Under the pieces are notes generated by a model, which saw nothing but the letters and a program-made list of their open reading frames with translations, did not search any database and was not told where the DNA came from. From the NCBI RefSeq assembly GCF_024296925.1, contig NZ_CP101125.1, forward strand, positions 5,210,501-5,274,500: 64,000 nucleotides of DNA, read 5' to 3'. Position 1 is the stretch's first letter. Every line of letters begins with the position of its first letter. Origin of the DNA: Pseudomonas nunensis (GTDB taxonomy: Bacteria; Pseudomonadota; Gammaproteobacteria; Pseudomonadales; Pseudomonadaceae). The position numbers and the translations under genes were made by a program. Positions 15,671-25,449 of the stretch are shown here, in pieces.

Positions 15671-17296
15671 ATGCTTAAACACGCGGTCATTCCGTTTTTA
15701 GTCGGCGCCAGCTTATTAGCTGCCGCACCTTTCGCCCAAGCGGCGACTAACCTGGTGTTTTGCTCCGAAGGGAGCCCGGCCGGTTTTGATCCTGGTCAGT
15801 ACACCACCGGAACCGACTTCGACGCCTCTGCAGAAACCATGTTCAACCGCTTGACTCAATTCGAGCGCGGCGGCACCGCTGTTATTCCAGGTTTGGCGAC
15901 CAGCTGGGACATCTCCACCGATGGCCTGACGTACACCTTCCACCTGCGTGAAGGCGTCAAGTTCCACACCACCCCGTACTTCAAGCCTACTCGTGAGTTC
16001 AACGCCGACGACGTGCTGTTCACCTTTAATCGCATGATTAACAAGGATGATCCGTTCCGCAAAGCGTACCCGACTGAATTCCCGTACTTCACCGATATGG
16101 GGATGGATACCAACATCACCAAAATCGATAAAGTCGATGACAAAACCGTCAAGTTCACTCTGAAAGAAGTTGATGCCGCGTTCATCCAGAACATGGCCAT
16201 GAGCTTCGCGTCCGTGCAATCCGCCGAGTACGCTGCCCAGCTGCTCAAGGAAGGCAAAGCCGCCGACATCAACCAGAAGCCGGTCGGCACTGGTCCGTTC
16301 GTGTTCAAGAGCTACCAGAAAGACTCCAACATCCGCTACACCGGGAACAAGGACTACTGGAAGCCTGACGACGTGAAGATCGACAACCTGATCTTCGCCA
16401 TCACCACCGACCCGTCGGTACGTATTCAGAAGCTGAAAAAGAACGAGTGCCAAATCACTCTGTTCCCACGTCCGGCCGACCTGAAGGCGCTGCAAGAAGA
16501 CAAGACTTTGAAAGTGCCTAACCAGGCTGGTTTCAACCTGGGTTACATCGCCTACAACGTGATGGACAAGATCAAGGGCAGCGATCAGCCGAACCCGATG
16601 GCCCAACTGAAAGTGCGTCAGGCACTGGACATGGCCGTCAACAAGCAGCAGATCATCGACTCCGTTTACCAAGGTGCTGGTCAACTGGCCGTCAACGCCA
16701 TGCCGCCAACCCAATGGTCCTACGACACCACCATCAAGGATGCGCCGTACAACCCTGAGAAAGCCAAAGAGCTGCTCAAGGAAGCGGGCATCAAGGAAGG
16801 TACCGAGATCAACCTGTGGGCCATGCCGGTTCAGCGTCCGTACAACCCGAACGCCAAACTGATGGCTGAAATGCTGCAGTCCGACTGGGCCAAGATCGGT
16901 ATCAAGGCCAAGATCGTGACCTACGAGTGGGGCGAGTACATCAAGCGCTCCAAAGGCGGCGAAAACGGCGCGATGCTGATTGGCTGGAGCGGCGACAACG
17001 GTGACCCGGACAACTGGCTCAACGTGCTGTTCGGCTGCGACTCGCTGCAGGGCAACAACTTCTCCAAGTGGTGTGACAAGAAGTTCGACGGCATCGTAAA
17101 AGAAGCCAAGCGCACGACCGACCAGGGCAAGCGCACCGAACTGTACAAACAGGCGCAACACGTCCTCAAAGACGCTGTTCCGATGACACCTATCGCTCAC
17201 TCGACGGTGTTCCAACCCATGCGCGACAACGTGCAGGACTTCAAGATCAGCCCATTCGGCTTGAACTCCTTCTACGGCGTCAGCGTCAGCAAATAA
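15671..17296 (+). CDS. dppA2: Dipeptide/oligopeptide-binding protein, second DppA paralogue
   Basis: A 541-residue periplasmic binding protein, close to the first paralogue: the mature start is TNLVFCSEGSPAGFDPGQYT. The signal peptide is MLKHAVIPFLVGASLLAAAP to about residue 26. A local difference is an extra loop, DKIKGSDQPNPMAQ, near residue 300, absent in the other three copies. I chose ATG 15671 with GAGG nine bases upstream; an alternative ATG at 15647 would add eight residues. GACAACAA at 15649-15656 is one base off the Crc/Hfq target AAYAAYAA and lies just before the ribosome site, so catabolite repression is plausible. A strong terminator follows. Confidence 0.9.
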   Translation: MLKHAVIPFLVGASLLAAAPFAQAATNLVFCSEGSPAGFDPGQYTTGTDFDASAETMFNRLTQFERGGTAVIPGLATSWDISTDGLTYTFHLREGVKFHTTPYFKPTREFNADDVLFTFNRMINKDDPFRKAYPTEFPYFTDMGMDTNITKIDKVDDKTVKFTLKEVDAAFIQNMAMSFASVQSAEYAAQLLKEGKAADINQKPVGTGPFVFKSYQKDSNIRYTGNKDYWKPDDVKIDNLIFAITTDPSVRIQKLKKNECQITLFPRPADLKALQEDKTLKVPNQAGFNLGYIAYNVMDKIKGSDQPNPMAQLKVRQALDMAVNKQQIIDSVYQGAGQLAVNAMPPTQWSYDTTIKDAPYNPEKAKELLKEAGIKEGTEINLWAMPVQRPYNPNAKLMAEMLQSDWAKIGIKAKIVTYEWGEYIKRSKGGENGAMLIGWSGDNGDPDNWLNVLFGCDSLQGNNFSKWCDKKFDGIVKEAKRTTDQGKRTELYKQAQHVLKDAVPMTPIAHSTVFQPMRDNVQDFKISPFGLNSFYGVSVSK

Positions 17297-17302
17297 GATT
17301 TG

Positions 17303-17337
17303 GCAACGGCGGCGTATTTCACGTCGCCGTTGCTTTA
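17303..17337 (+). terminator. Rho-independent terminator after dppA2
   Basis: GCAACGGCG and CGCCGTTGC form a perfect 9-bp stem (17303-17311, 17325-17333) followed by TTTAT, seven bases after the stop. The remaining gap to dppA3 (17338-17598) shows no gene and presumably holds that gene's promoter. Confidence 0.85.
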
Positions 17338-17598
17338 TCTGCCGGGAATGTAGGAATTCTCTGACAGCCAAAACCACTGCGGACTACCGCAGACGTTTAG
17401 GACGTGTCGGCTTTTCCTACGAGTTTTTCAGGCTTTTCCGCATTTACTGCCAGACCCACGGCCAATACCGTCGGGTTCTGACCAGTTTATGCGTGGGCCT
17501 TCGGTTTGCTGCGTGCATTGGTTTGAGATCAATGAAGCCTCCACGTCTCAGGACGGGACGGCGGCTCATTGTTAACCACTAAAAAAAGAGGGAGCGTT

Positions 17599-19200
17599 AT
17601 GCGCCATACCTTGGTTTTATCCGCATTGCTGGGCACCGGCCTGTTGGCCGCCACTTCCATCAGCCAGGCCGCCAACAACAGCCTGGTCTTCTGCTCTGAA
17701 GGCAGCCCCGCCGGTTTCGACACGGCGCAGTACACCACTGCGACCGATAACGACGCCGCCGAGCCGCTATACAACCGGTTGGCAGAATTTGAAAAGGGCG
17801 CGACCAATGTCGTACCGGGCCTTGCAACGCGCTGGGATATTTCCGAAGACGGCCTCACGTACACCTTCCACCTGCGCGAAGGGGTGAAATTCCACACCAC
17901 GCCCTACTTCACGCCGACCCGCGACTTCAATGCCGATGACGTGCTGTTCACGTTCAATCGCATGCTCGATCCGCAACAACCTTTTCGTAAGGCTTATCCA
18001 ACCGAGTTCCCGTATTTCAACGGGATGAGCCTGAACAAGAACATCGCCAAGGTCGAAAAGACCGGGCCGCTGACCGTGGTCATGACGCTCAACAGCGTGG
18101 ACGCCGCGTTCATCCAGAACATCGCCATGAGCTTCGCCGCCATCCTGTCCGCCGAATACGCCGACAAATTGCTGGCCGAAGGCAAACCGAGCGAGATCAA
18201 CCAGAAGCCGATCGGCACCGGGCCGTTCGTGTTCAAGAGCTACCAGAAAGATTCCAACATCCGCTACACCGGCAACAAACAGTACTGGGACCCGAGCCGG
18301 GTCAAGCTCGACAACCTGATTTTCGCGATCAACACAGACGCGTCGGTGCGGGTGCAGAAGCTCAAGGCCAACGAATGCCAGATCACCCTGCATCCGCGCC
18401 CGGCCGATGTGACGGCACTGAAGAACGACCCGAAACTCAAGCTTATCGAGAAGCCTGGTTTCAACCTCGGCTACATCGCCTATAACGTGCGACACAAACC
18501 GTTCGACCAGCTCGAAGTGCGTCAGGCGCTGGACATGGCGGTGAACAAACAAAGCATTCTCAACGCCGTGTACCAGGGCGCCGGGCAGTTGGCGGTCAAC
18601 GCCATGCCGCCGACCCAATGGTCCTACGACACCAGCATCAAAGATGCCGCCTATAACCCGGAAAAAGCCAAGGAATTGCTCAAGGCTGCCGGCGTGAAGG
18701 AAGGCACCGAAATCACCCTCTGGGCCATGCCGGTCCAGCGCCCGTACAACCCCAACGCCAAGTTGATGGCCGAGATGCTCCAGGCTGACTGGGCGAAAAT
18801 CGGCCTCAAAGTGAAGATCGTCAGCTACGAATGGGGCGAGTACATAAAGCGCACCAAGAATGGCGAGCACGACATCAGCCTGATCGGCTGGACCGGTGAC
18901 AACGGGGACCCGGACAACTGGCTGGGCACGCTTTACAGCTGCGACGCCATTGGCGGCAACAACTACTCCATGTGGTGTGATCCGGCTTACGACAAGCTGA
19001 TCAAGCAGGCCAAGATCGTCACCGATCGTGACCAGCGCACCGTGCTTTACCAACAGGCGCAGCAATTGCTCAAGCAGCAAGTGCCGATCACGCCAGTCGC
19101 TCACTCGACGGTCAACCAGCCGTTAAGCGCCAAAATCGACGGGTTCAAGGTGAGCCCGTTTGGTCGCAACGTGTTCTCGGGTGTCAGCATAGAAAAATAA
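17599..19200 (+). CDS. dppA3: Dipeptide/oligopeptide-binding protein, third DppA paralogue
   Basis: A 533-residue SBP-family-5 protein with signal peptide MRHTLVLSALLGTGLLAATS to about residue 26. The mature protein begins NNSLVFCSEGSPAGFD. It differs from its neighbours in TTATDNDAAEPLYNRLAEFE in place of the GTDFDASAET segment, which lies near the pocket entrance, so ligand preference may differ. GAGGGAG precedes the ATG at 17599; a start at 17569 would add residues ahead of a normal signal peptide. In P. aeruginosa, as I recall, a dipeptidase (mdpA) and regulator (psdR) separate the second and third copies; neither is present here. Confidence 0.9.
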   Translation: MRHTLVLSALLGTGLLAATSISQAANNSLVFCSEGSPAGFDTAQYTTATDNDAAEPLYNRLAEFEKGATNVVPGLATRWDISEDGLTYTFHLREGVKFHTTPYFTPTRDFNADDVLFTFNRMLDPQQPFRKAYPTEFPYFNGMSLNKNIAKVEKTGPLTVVMTLNSVDAAFIQNIAMSFAAILSAEYADKLLAEGKPSEINQKPIGTGPFVFKSYQKDSNIRYTGNKQYWDPSRVKLDNLIFAINTDASVRVQKLKANECQITLHPRPADVTALKNDPKLKLIEKPGFNLGYIAYNVRHKPFDQLEVRQALDMAVNKQSILNAVYQGAGQLAVNAMPPTQWSYDTSIKDAAYNPEKAKELLKAAGVKEGTEITLWAMPVQRPYNPNAKLMAEMLQADWAKIGLKVKIVSYEWGEYIKRTKNGEHDISLIGWTGDNGDPDNWLGTLYSCDAIGGNNYSMWCDPAYDKLIKQAKIVTDRDQRTVLYQQAQQLLKQQVPITPVAHSTVNQPLSAKIDGFKVSPFGRNVFSGVSIEK

Positions 19201-19218
19201 CCGACTAGCCAGAAACGC

Positions 19219-19239
19219 TGAGGGCGGATTCCGTCCTCA
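19219..19239 (+). other. Hairpin between dppA3 and the porin gene
   Basis: TGAGGGCGGATTCCGTCCTCA is a near-palindrome with one G-T pair and a single-base loop, 18 bases after the dppA3 stop. No T-run follows, so it looks like an mRNA-stabilising or processing stem instead of a terminator. Confidence 0.5.
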
Positions 19240-19372
19240 CGCAAGCGTATTGCCGTAATTCGCCGATCCGGCCTACAGCAAACGTTTGCGATGCTTGAAA
19301 TGAGTTCTAACCAAATAGCCGGATCACCAAAAAAGACCGGCATTAAAAAAAAGAAAGAAAGGAGCTTCACCC

Positions 19373-20785
19373 ATGAAACTGAGCAATACCGCGATCCTGG
19401 CCTTGGCCATCAGTAGCATCACCGCCACGGCGTACGCGGAAACCCAGAGCCAGGAATACACCCCGGTGACGGTCAATACCTCCAGCGCCCAAGCCGATGC
19501 GACCGGCTTCCTCGAAGGCTCCACGGTTAAAGGCACGACCCGTAACTGGTACGCCAACGAGCAACTGAAACGTGGCGGCACTTTCACCTACCGCAAGGAC
19601 GGCGTAGCAACGCCGACTGATCGCCGGATCAACTGGGTGCAAGGCACCATCGTCAACTTCACCTCTGGCTTCACCCAGGGCACCGTGGGTGTGAGCACTG
19701 AAGTTGCAGCCTACAACGCCATCGCGCTGGATCGCGACCGCAAGGACCTGGCGTCCAACAACGGTGGCGCACCGGGCACCCGTCCAGGCGCCGGTAACAA
19801 CCGTACCCTGACCAAAGAAGGCGGCGACGCTCAAGGTCAGTGGAGCAAAATCGGCCTGGCCAACGTCAAGTTCCGCGTATCGAACACCACCCTGACCGCG
19901 GGTCGCCAGAACTTCAGCACCCCGATCGTCGACACCATCGGCAACCGTCCGCTGCCGTCGAGCTTTGAAGGTGTGAGCATTCACAGCGAAGAGCTGAACA
20001 ACCTGTCGTTCGACGCCGGCACCTTCGATCGCGTATCCCCGCGTACCGAAGAGAGCCTGTCGAAATTCCGCTCCGAGTACACCAACAACAACGCTGAAAC
20101 CGACCACGTCAACATCGTCGGCCTGAACTATCAGCCGTTGAAAAGCCTGAAGACCAGCCTCTACGCTTCCCAGGTTGAAGACTTCTGGAACCAGTACTAC
20201 TTCGGCGCTACCCACGAACTGGGCGACAGCCAGGTTCTGAGCCTGACCACCGGCCTGAACTACTACAAAACTGTCGATGCCGGCAAAAAAGAGATGGGCG
20301 AAATCGACAACGACACCTACTCCCTGTCGTTCGGCCTGACTCACCAGGCCCACAGCCTGACCTTCTCGTACCAGGAAGTTAACGGTAACGAGTACTTCGA
20401 CTACCTGCACGAAACCAACGGCATCTACCTGGCCAACTCCCTGCTGTCCGACTTCAACGGCCCGAACGAAAAATCGTTCCAGATCGCTTACGGTCTGAAC
20501 ATGGCTGAATACGGCGTGCCAGGCCTGAAGTTCAACATCTACCAGGCTCGCGGCTGGGGCATCGACGGTACTCACTACACCGGCACCGCCTACGACGTAC
20601 GCAACATGGACGGCGAACACCATTACGAATACGGCATCGGTACTTCGTACGCCGTACAGAGCGGCCCACTCAAGGCCACCACTGTTCGTGCGACCTACAC
20701 CACTCACCGTGCCAGCGAAAACCAGGCTGACGGCAGCATCAACGAGTTCCGTCTCGTGACCACCGTTCCATTCAACATTCTGTAA
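19373..20785 (+). CDS. opdP: OprD-family outer-membrane porin (OpdP-like)
   Basis: A 470-residue OprD-type substrate-specific channel, predicted to admit dipeptides through the outer membrane. The signal peptide runs to about residue 22 (TATAYA/ETQS). The mature barrel shows typical family elements: DATGFLEGSTVKG, RNWYANEQLK, FTSGFTQGTVGVSTEV, AGRQNFSTPIVDT and the C-terminal strand NEFRLVTTVPFNIL. Its place between binding-protein genes of a peptide ABC system supports the OpdP (glycine-glutamate channel) assignment over basic-amino-acid OprD. AAAGGAG precedes the ATG. A terminator-like hairpin separates it from the fourth dppA. Confidence 0.88.
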   Translation: MKLSNTAILALAISSITATAYAETQSQEYTPVTVNTSSAQADATGFLEGSTVKGTTRNWYANEQLKRGGTFTYRKDGVATPTDRRINWVQGTIVNFTSGFTQGTVGVSTEVAAYNAIALDRDRKDLASNNGGAPGTRPGAGNNRTLTKEGGDAQGQWSKIGLANVKFRVSNTTLTAGRQNFSTPIVDTIGNRPLPSSFEGVSIHSEELNNLSFDAGTFDRVSPRTEESLSKFRSEYTNNNAETDHVNIVGLNYQPLKSLKTSLYASQVEDFWNQYYFGATHELGDSQVLSLTTGLNYYKTVDAGKKEMGEIDNDTYSLSFGLTHQAHSLTFSYQEVNGNEYFDYLHETNGIYLANSLLSDFNGPNEKSFQIAYGLNMAEYGVPGLKFNIYQARGWGIDGTHYTGTAYDVRNMDGEHHYEYGIGTSYAVQSGPLKATTVRATYTTHRASENQADGSINEFRLVTTVPFNIL

Positions 20786-20793
20786 AAAACACC

Positions 20794-20836
20794 AGCCAAC
20801 GGCTGACTCATGACGAGTCGGCCGTTTGGCTTTTAT
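20794..20836 (+). terminator. Terminator/attenuator between opdP and dppA4
   Basis: AGCCAACGGC pairs with GCCGTTTGGC, extended inward by GACTC/GAGTC, and TTTTAT follows. It lies nine bases after the porin stop and 28 bases before dppA4. If active it would limit read-through into dppA4-dppBCDF and give high porin to transporter ratios. Confidence 0.75.
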
Positions 20837-20864
20837 CTGTTCAACCGATTGCAGAGGGTTTTTG

Positions 20865-22460
20865 ATGAAAATGCTTCCCCTACGTGCGGCCATCGCTGCC
20901 GCGTTGCTGAGTGTCGCTGTTGGCGTCTCGGCGAAACCCCTGGTGGTCTGCACCGAAGCCAGTCCGGAAGGCTTCGATATGGTCCAGTACACAACTGCAG
21001 TCACAGCCGATGCGGTGGCCGAAACCATCTTCAATCGTCTGGCGGACTTCAAGCCCGGTACCACTGAAGTGATTCCGGCACTGGCCGACTCCTGGGACAT
21101 CAGCGAGGACGGTCTGACCTACACGTTCCACCTGCGCAAAGGCGTCAAGTTCCACACCACCGATTACTTCAAGCCGACCCGCGACATGAACGCCGACGAC
21201 GTGGTCTGGAGCTTCCAGCGTCAGCTGGACCCGAATCACCCGTGGCACAAACTGTCGAGCGTGGGCTTCCCGTACTTTGAAAGCATGGGCTTCAAGGAAC
21301 TGCTCAAAAGCGTCGAGAAAGTCGACGACAACACGGTCACGTTCACGCTGACCCGTCGCGAAGCACCGTTCCTGGCCGACATCGCCATGGCGTTCTCCTC
21401 GATCTACTCCGCCGAGTACGCCGACCAGTTGCTCAAAGCCAACAAGACCGGCGACCTGAACAACAAGCCAATCGGCACCGGCCCGTTCATCTTCCAGCGT
21501 TACGCCAAAGATGCTCAGGTGCGGTTCAAGGCCAACCCGGAGTATTTCCGTGGCAAGCCACCGGCTGAAGCGCTGATCCTGGCCATCGCCACCGACAACA
21601 ACGTGCGCCTGCAAAAGCTCAAGGCCAACGAGTGCCAGATCGCGCTGTATCCGAAGCCGGATGACATCCCGAGCATCAAGAAAGACCCGAACCTGAAGGT
21701 CGATGAACTGAACGCGATGACCGTTTCGTACATCGCCATGAACACCACCCACAAGTACATGAGCGACGTGCGGGTGCGTAAAGCCATCGACATCGCCTTC
21801 GACAAAGCCGCCTACGTCAATGCGCTGTTCGGCAAAGGCAACGCGACCGTCGCGGTCAACCCGTACCCGGACACCCTGCTGGGCTACAACCACAAGCTGA
21901 CCAATCCGCCTCGTGACCTGGACAAGGCTCGCGCCCTGCTCAAGGAAGCCGGCGTACCGGAAGGCACCACGTTTACTCTGTTCACCCGTAACGGCGGTGG
22001 CCCGACCAACCCTAACCCGATGCTCGGCGCGCAGATGATGCAGGCTGACCTGGCCAAGGTCGGGATCAAGATCGACATCCGCGTCATGGAGTGGGGCGAG
22101 ATGCTCAAGCGCGCCAAAAACGGCGAGCACGACATGGTTTCTGCCGGATGGGCGGGCGATAACGGCGACCCGGATAACTTCCTGACGCCTATGCTCAGTT
22201 GCGAGGCGGCCAAAAACGGCGAAAACTACGCGCGCTGGTGCAGCGAGAAATTCCAGACGCTGATCGACGAAGCCCGCGCTAAAGTGAACCCGGCCGAACG
22301 AGCAGCGCTCTATGAACAAGCCCAGGAGGTCTTTAACCAGGACCAACCCTGGATCAGCATGGCTCACACCCGTATGTTCACCGCAATGCGCAACAACGTA
22401 GAGGGCTACCACATTAGCCCCCTCACCACTAATAACTTCGCCACCACCCAGGTGAAGTAG
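20865..22460 (+). CDS. dppA4: Dipeptide/oligopeptide-binding protein, fourth DppA paralogue
   Basis: A 531-residue SBP-family-5 protein, the most divergent of the four. The signal peptide MKMLPLRAAIAAALLSVAVG ends near residue 23 (VSAKPLVV). It reads CTEASPEGFDMVQYTT where the others have CSE(A/G)SPAGFD, and TFTLFTRNGGGPTNPNPM in place of the NLWAMPVQRPYNPNAK segment that lines the pocket, so a different peptide class is likely. AGAGGG precedes ATG 20865. It is followed by a hairpin and dppB, so this copy is the one most directly coupled to the membrane core. Confidence 0.9.
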   Translation: MKMLPLRAAIAAALLSVAVGVSAKPLVVCTEASPEGFDMVQYTTAVTADAVAETIFNRLADFKPGTTEVIPALADSWDISEDGLTYTFHLRKGVKFHTTDYFKPTRDMNADDVVWSFQRQLDPNHPWHKLSSVGFPYFESMGFKELLKSVEKVDDNTVTFTLTRREAPFLADIAMAFSSIYSAEYADQLLKANKTGDLNNKPIGTGPFIFQRYAKDAQVRFKANPEYFRGKPPAEALILAIATDNNVRLQKLKANECQIALYPKPDDIPSIKKDPNLKVDELNAMTVSYIAMNTTHKYMSDVRVRKAIDIAFDKAAYVNALFGKGNATVAVNPYPDTLLGYNHKLTNPPRDLDKARALLKEAGVPEGTTFTLFTRNGGGPTNPNPMLGAQMMQADLAKVGIKIDIRVMEWGEMLKRAKNGEHDMVSAGWAGDNGDPDNFLTPMLSCEAAKNGENYARWCSEKFQTLIDEARAKVNPAERAALYEQAQEVFNQDQPWISMAHTRMFTAMRNNVEGYHISPLTTNNFATTQVK

Positions 22461-22474
22461 ATAAGAAAACTCCC

Positions 22475-22498
22475 GGCGTCCCTGACACCAGGGACGCC
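22475..22498 (+). other. Intercistronic stem-loop before dppB
   Basis: GGCGTCCCTG and CAGGGACGCC form a perfect 10-bp stem with loop ACAC, 15 bases after dppA4 and without a T-run. Such stems between binding-protein and permease genes commonly protect the upstream message, giving more binding protein than permease. Confidence 0.65.
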
Positions 22499-22534
22499 AG
22501 GCACGCCTAACCGGCTGATGAGGTAGCACACAAG

Positions 22535-23545
22535 ATGTTTAGTTTTATTGCCCGCCGACTGGGGTTACTGATCCCCACGTTTTTCGGCATCACCCTGCTG
22601 ACTTTCGCGTTGATTCGCATGATTCCGGGCGACCCCGTGGAAGTAATGATGGGCGAACGTCGGGTCGACCCCGAAATGCACGCTCAGGCAATGGAACGCC
22701 TAGGTCTGAACAAACCCCTGTATGCCCAATACCTGGATTACATCGGCAAGTTGGCCCACGGCGACCTTGGTGAATCCCTGCGTACCCGTGAAAGTGTCTG
22801 GACCGAGTTCAGCTCTCTATTCCCCGCGACCCTGGAACTGTCCATGGCCGCACTGTTGTTCGCCGGCATCCTGGGCCTGTTGGCCGGGGTGATTGCGGCA
22901 CTCAAGCGAGGATCCCTGTTCGACCATGGGGTGATGGGCATCTCCCTGGCGGGATATTCGATGCCGATCTTCTGGTGGGGCCTGATCCTGATCATGTTCT
23001 TCTCGGTGTCCCTGGGCTGGACCCCGGTGTCCGGGCGGATCGATCTGCTTTATGACATCGAGCCGCGCACCGGTTTCATGCTCATCGACACCCTGCTGGC
23101 CGATGACGTCGGCGCGTTCTTCGACGCCCTGCACCACCTGATCCTGCCGGCCATCGTGCTCGGCACCATCCCGCTGGCGGTTATTGCGCGGATGACCCGT
23201 TCTTCGATGCTCGAAGTGCTGCGTGAAGACTACATCCGTACCGCCCGCGCCAAAGGCCTGTCGCCAGCGCGCGTGGTGTTCGTGCACGGCCTGCGCAACG
23301 CGCTGATTCCGGTACTGACCGTGGTCGGCCTGCAAGTCGGCACGTTGCTGGCCGGTGCGGTCCTGACCGAAACCATCTTCTCCTGGCCCGGCATCGGCAA
23401 ATGGCTGATCGAAGCCATTGGCGCACGGGATTATCCCGTGGTGCAAAACGGCATCCTGTTAATCGCCTGCCTGGTGATTCTGGTCAACTTCGTAGTGGAC
23501 ATCCTCTACGGCTTTGCCAACCCACGCATTCGTCACCAGCGCTGA
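22535..23545 (+). CDS. dppB: Dipeptide ABC transporter permease DppB
   Basis: A 336-residue inner-membrane permease with six predicted helices. The N-terminus MFSFIARRLGLLIPTFFGIT and the motif MIPGDPVEVMMGE are diagnostic of DppB/OppB. The EAA coupling loop is RTARAKGLSPARVVFVHGLR (about 235-254), which contacts the ATPases. The C-terminal VDILYGFANPRIRH ends typically for the family. It pairs with DppC, whose gene starts eight bases downstream. It is part of dppBCDF, which the four binding proteins must share as no other peptide permease genes lie in the window. Confidence 0.95.
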   Translation: MFSFIARRLGLLIPTFFGITLLTFALIRMIPGDPVEVMMGERRVDPEMHAQAMERLGLNKPLYAQYLDYIGKLAHGDLGESLRTRESVWTEFSSLFPATLELSMAALLFAGILGLLAGVIAALKRGSLFDHGVMGISLAGYSMPIFWWGLILIMFFSVSLGWTPVSGRIDLLYDIEPRTGFMLIDTLLADDVGAFFDALHHLILPAIVLGTIPLAVIARMTRSSMLEVLREDYIRTARAKGLSPARVVFVHGLRNALIPVLTVVGLQVGTLLAGAVLTETIFSWPGIGKWLIEAIGARDYPVVQNGILLIACLVILVNFVVDILYGFANPRIRHQR

Positions 23546-23552
23546 GATCATC

Positions 23553-24470
23553 ATGACCATGACCACTCCAATTCCAGCGGTAGCAGTCGATCAAAGCCTG
23601 CTGTACCCGTCTCCGTACAAAGAATTCTGGCAAGCATTCTCCAAGAACAAAGGCGCCGTCGCCGGCCTGCTGTTCATGCTGCTGGTGATTTTCTGCGCAA
23701 TCTTCGCGCCGTGGGTTGCCCCGCATAACCCGAGCGAGCAATACCGTGACTTCCTGCTGACCCCGCCGTCCTGGCTGGAAGGCGGGCAGATCCAGTTCCT
23801 GCTCGGCACCGATGAACTGGGTCGCGACCTGCTGTCGCGCTTGATCAACGGTTCGCGCCTGTCCCTGCTGATCGGCTTGTCGTCGGTAGTGATGTCGCTG
23901 ATTCCGGGCATCCTGTTGGGTCTGTTCGCCGGGTTCTTCCCGCGCGTGCTCGGCCCGACCATCATGCGCCTGATGGACATCATGCTGGCCCTGCCATCCC
24001 TGCTGCTGGCCGTGGCGATTGTCGCCATCCTCGGCCCTGGCCTGATCAACACCATCATCGCCATCGCCGTGGTTTCGTTGCCGTCCTATGTTCGTCTGAC
24101 CCGCGCCGCGGTGATGGGTGAACTGAACCGCGACTACGTGACCGCCGCGCGCCTCGCCGGTGCCGGCCTGCCACGCCTGATGTTCGTCACCGTGCTGCCA
24201 AACTGCATGGCACCGTTGATCGTTCAAGCGACCTTGAGCTTCTCCTCGGCGATTCTCGATGCCGCCGCCCTGGGCTTCCTGGGCCTTGGCGTACAACCGC
24301 CAACCCCTGAGTGGGGCACCATGCTGGCTTCGGCTCGCGACTACATCGAACGCGCCTGGTGGGTGGTAAGTCTGCCTGGTTTGACCATTTTGCTCAGCGT
24401 GCTGGCAATCAACTTGATGGGCGACGGTCTGCGCGATGCGCTGGACCCGAAACTCAAGAACGCCGCCTGA
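23553..24470 (+). CDS. dppC: Dipeptide ABC transporter permease DppC
   Basis: A 305-residue permease partner of DppB. The OppC-type N-terminal segment, [20 protein letters not shown], leads into the first helix, then [20 protein letters not shown], a family signature. The EAA loop is [20 protein letters not shown] (about 205-224). The C-terminus contains [14 protein letters not shown]. The start [10 protein letters not shown] at 23553 is preferred; an upstream start at 23514 would overlap dppB. Ten bases separate it from dppD. Confidence 0.95.
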   Translation: MTMTTPIPAVAVDQSLLYPSPYKEFWQAFSKNKGAVAGLLFMLLVIFCAIFAPWVAPHNPSEQYRDFLLTPPSWLEGGQIQFLLGTDELGRDLLSRLINGSRLSLLIGLSSVVMSLIPGILLGLFAGFFPRVLGPTIMRLMDIMLALPSLLLAVAIVAILGPGLINTIIAIAVVSLPSYVRLTRAAVMGELNRDYVTAARLAGAGLPRLMFVTVLPNCMAPLIVQATLSFSSAILDAAALGFLGLGVQPPTPEWGTMLASARDYIERAWWVVSLPGLTILLSVLAINLMGDGLRDALDPKLKNAA

Positions 24471-24480
24471 GGAGATTCAA

Positions 24481-25449
24481 ATGTCACTGTTAGAAATCAA
24501 GAATCTCAACGTTCGCTTTGGCGACAAGAACGCCGTTCCGGTGGTCGATGGCCTCGACATTACCGTGGATAAAGGCGAAGTCCTGGCCATCGTTGGCGAG
24601 TCGGGTTCCGGTAAATCCGTGACCATGATGGCGCTGATGGGCCTGATCGAGCATCCGGGGATCGTCACTGCCGACGCCCTGAATTTCGACGGCAAGAACA
24701 TGCTCAAACTCAGCAGCCGTCAGCGTCGACAAATCGTCGGCAAAGACCTGGCCATGGTGTTCCAGGACCCGATGACCGCGCTGAACCCGAGCTACACCGT
24801 CGGTTTCCAGATCGAAGAAGTGCTGCGCCTGCACCTGAAAATGTCCGGCAAGCAAGCGCGCAAGCGTGCTATCGAGCTGCTGGAAAAAGTTGAAATCCCG
24901 GGCGCTGCCAGCCGTATGGAGGCCTACCCGCATCAACTGTCTGGCGGTATGAGCCAGCGTGTTGCGATCGCCATGGCGATTGCCGGCGAACCGAAACTGC
25001 TGATCGCCGACGAACCGACCACGGCCCTCGACGTGACCATCCAGGCCCAGATCATGGACCTGCTGCTGGCCTTGCAGAAAGAGCAGAACATGGGCCTGGT
25101 GCTGATCACTCACGACCTCGCGGTCGTGGCTGAAACCGCCCAGAGCGTGTGCGTGATGTACGCCGGTCAAGCGGTGGAAGTGGGTCAAGTGCCGCAACTG
25201 TTCGACATTCCGGCGCACCCGTACAGTGAAGCGCTGCTCAAGGCGATTCCGGAACACAGCCTCGGCGCCACGCGCCTGGCCACGTTGCCGGGCATCGTTC
25301 CCGGTCGCTACGACCGTCCGCAGGGTTGCCTGCTGTCGCCGCGTTGCCCGTACGTGCAGGACTCCTGCCGTCAGCAACGTCCTGGCCTTGACCCGAAAAG
25401 CAACAGCCTCGCCCGCTGCTTCTACCCGCTGAACCAGGAGGTGGCGTAA
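24481..25449 (+). CDS. dppD: Dipeptide ABC transporter ATPase DppD
   Basis: A 322-residue cytoplasmic ATPase. GESGSGKS (about 39-46) is Walker A, LSGGMSQR the signature and [11 protein letters not shown]alker B. The C-terminal oligopeptide-transporter extension contains cysteines in [17 protein letters not shown] and a final CFYP, a spacing that in some DppD proteins binds a [4Fe-4S] cluster. AGGAG stands seven bases before ATG 24481. Its stop TAA overlaps the dppF start by one base (TAATG), so the two ATPase subunits are coupled. Confidence 0.94.
   Translation: MSLLEIKNLNVRFGDKNAVPVVDGLDITVDKGEVLAIVGESGSGKSVTMMALMGLIEHPGIVTADALNFDGKNMLKLSSRQRRQIVGKDLAMVFQDPMTALNPSYTVGFQIEEVLRLHLKMSGKQARKRAIELLEKVEIPGAASRMEAYPHQLSGGMSQRVAIAMAIAGEPKLLIADEPTTALDVTIQAQIMDLLLALQKEQNMGLVLITHDLAVVAETAQSVCVMYAGQAVEVGQVPQLFDIPAHPYSEALLKAIPEHSLGATRLATLPGIVPGRYDRPQGCLLSPRCPYVQDSCRQQRPGLDPKSNSLARCFYPLNQEVA

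Noticed and set aside
15716..17377. 553-codon minus-strand frame opposite dppA2, and similar long frames opposite dppA3, opdP-dppA4, piuA, piuB and pnp
   Set aside because: All mirror well-supported genes in high-GC codons, with His/Val/Gln-rich unlikely proteins; the opposite strand has motifs, signals and ribosome sites.
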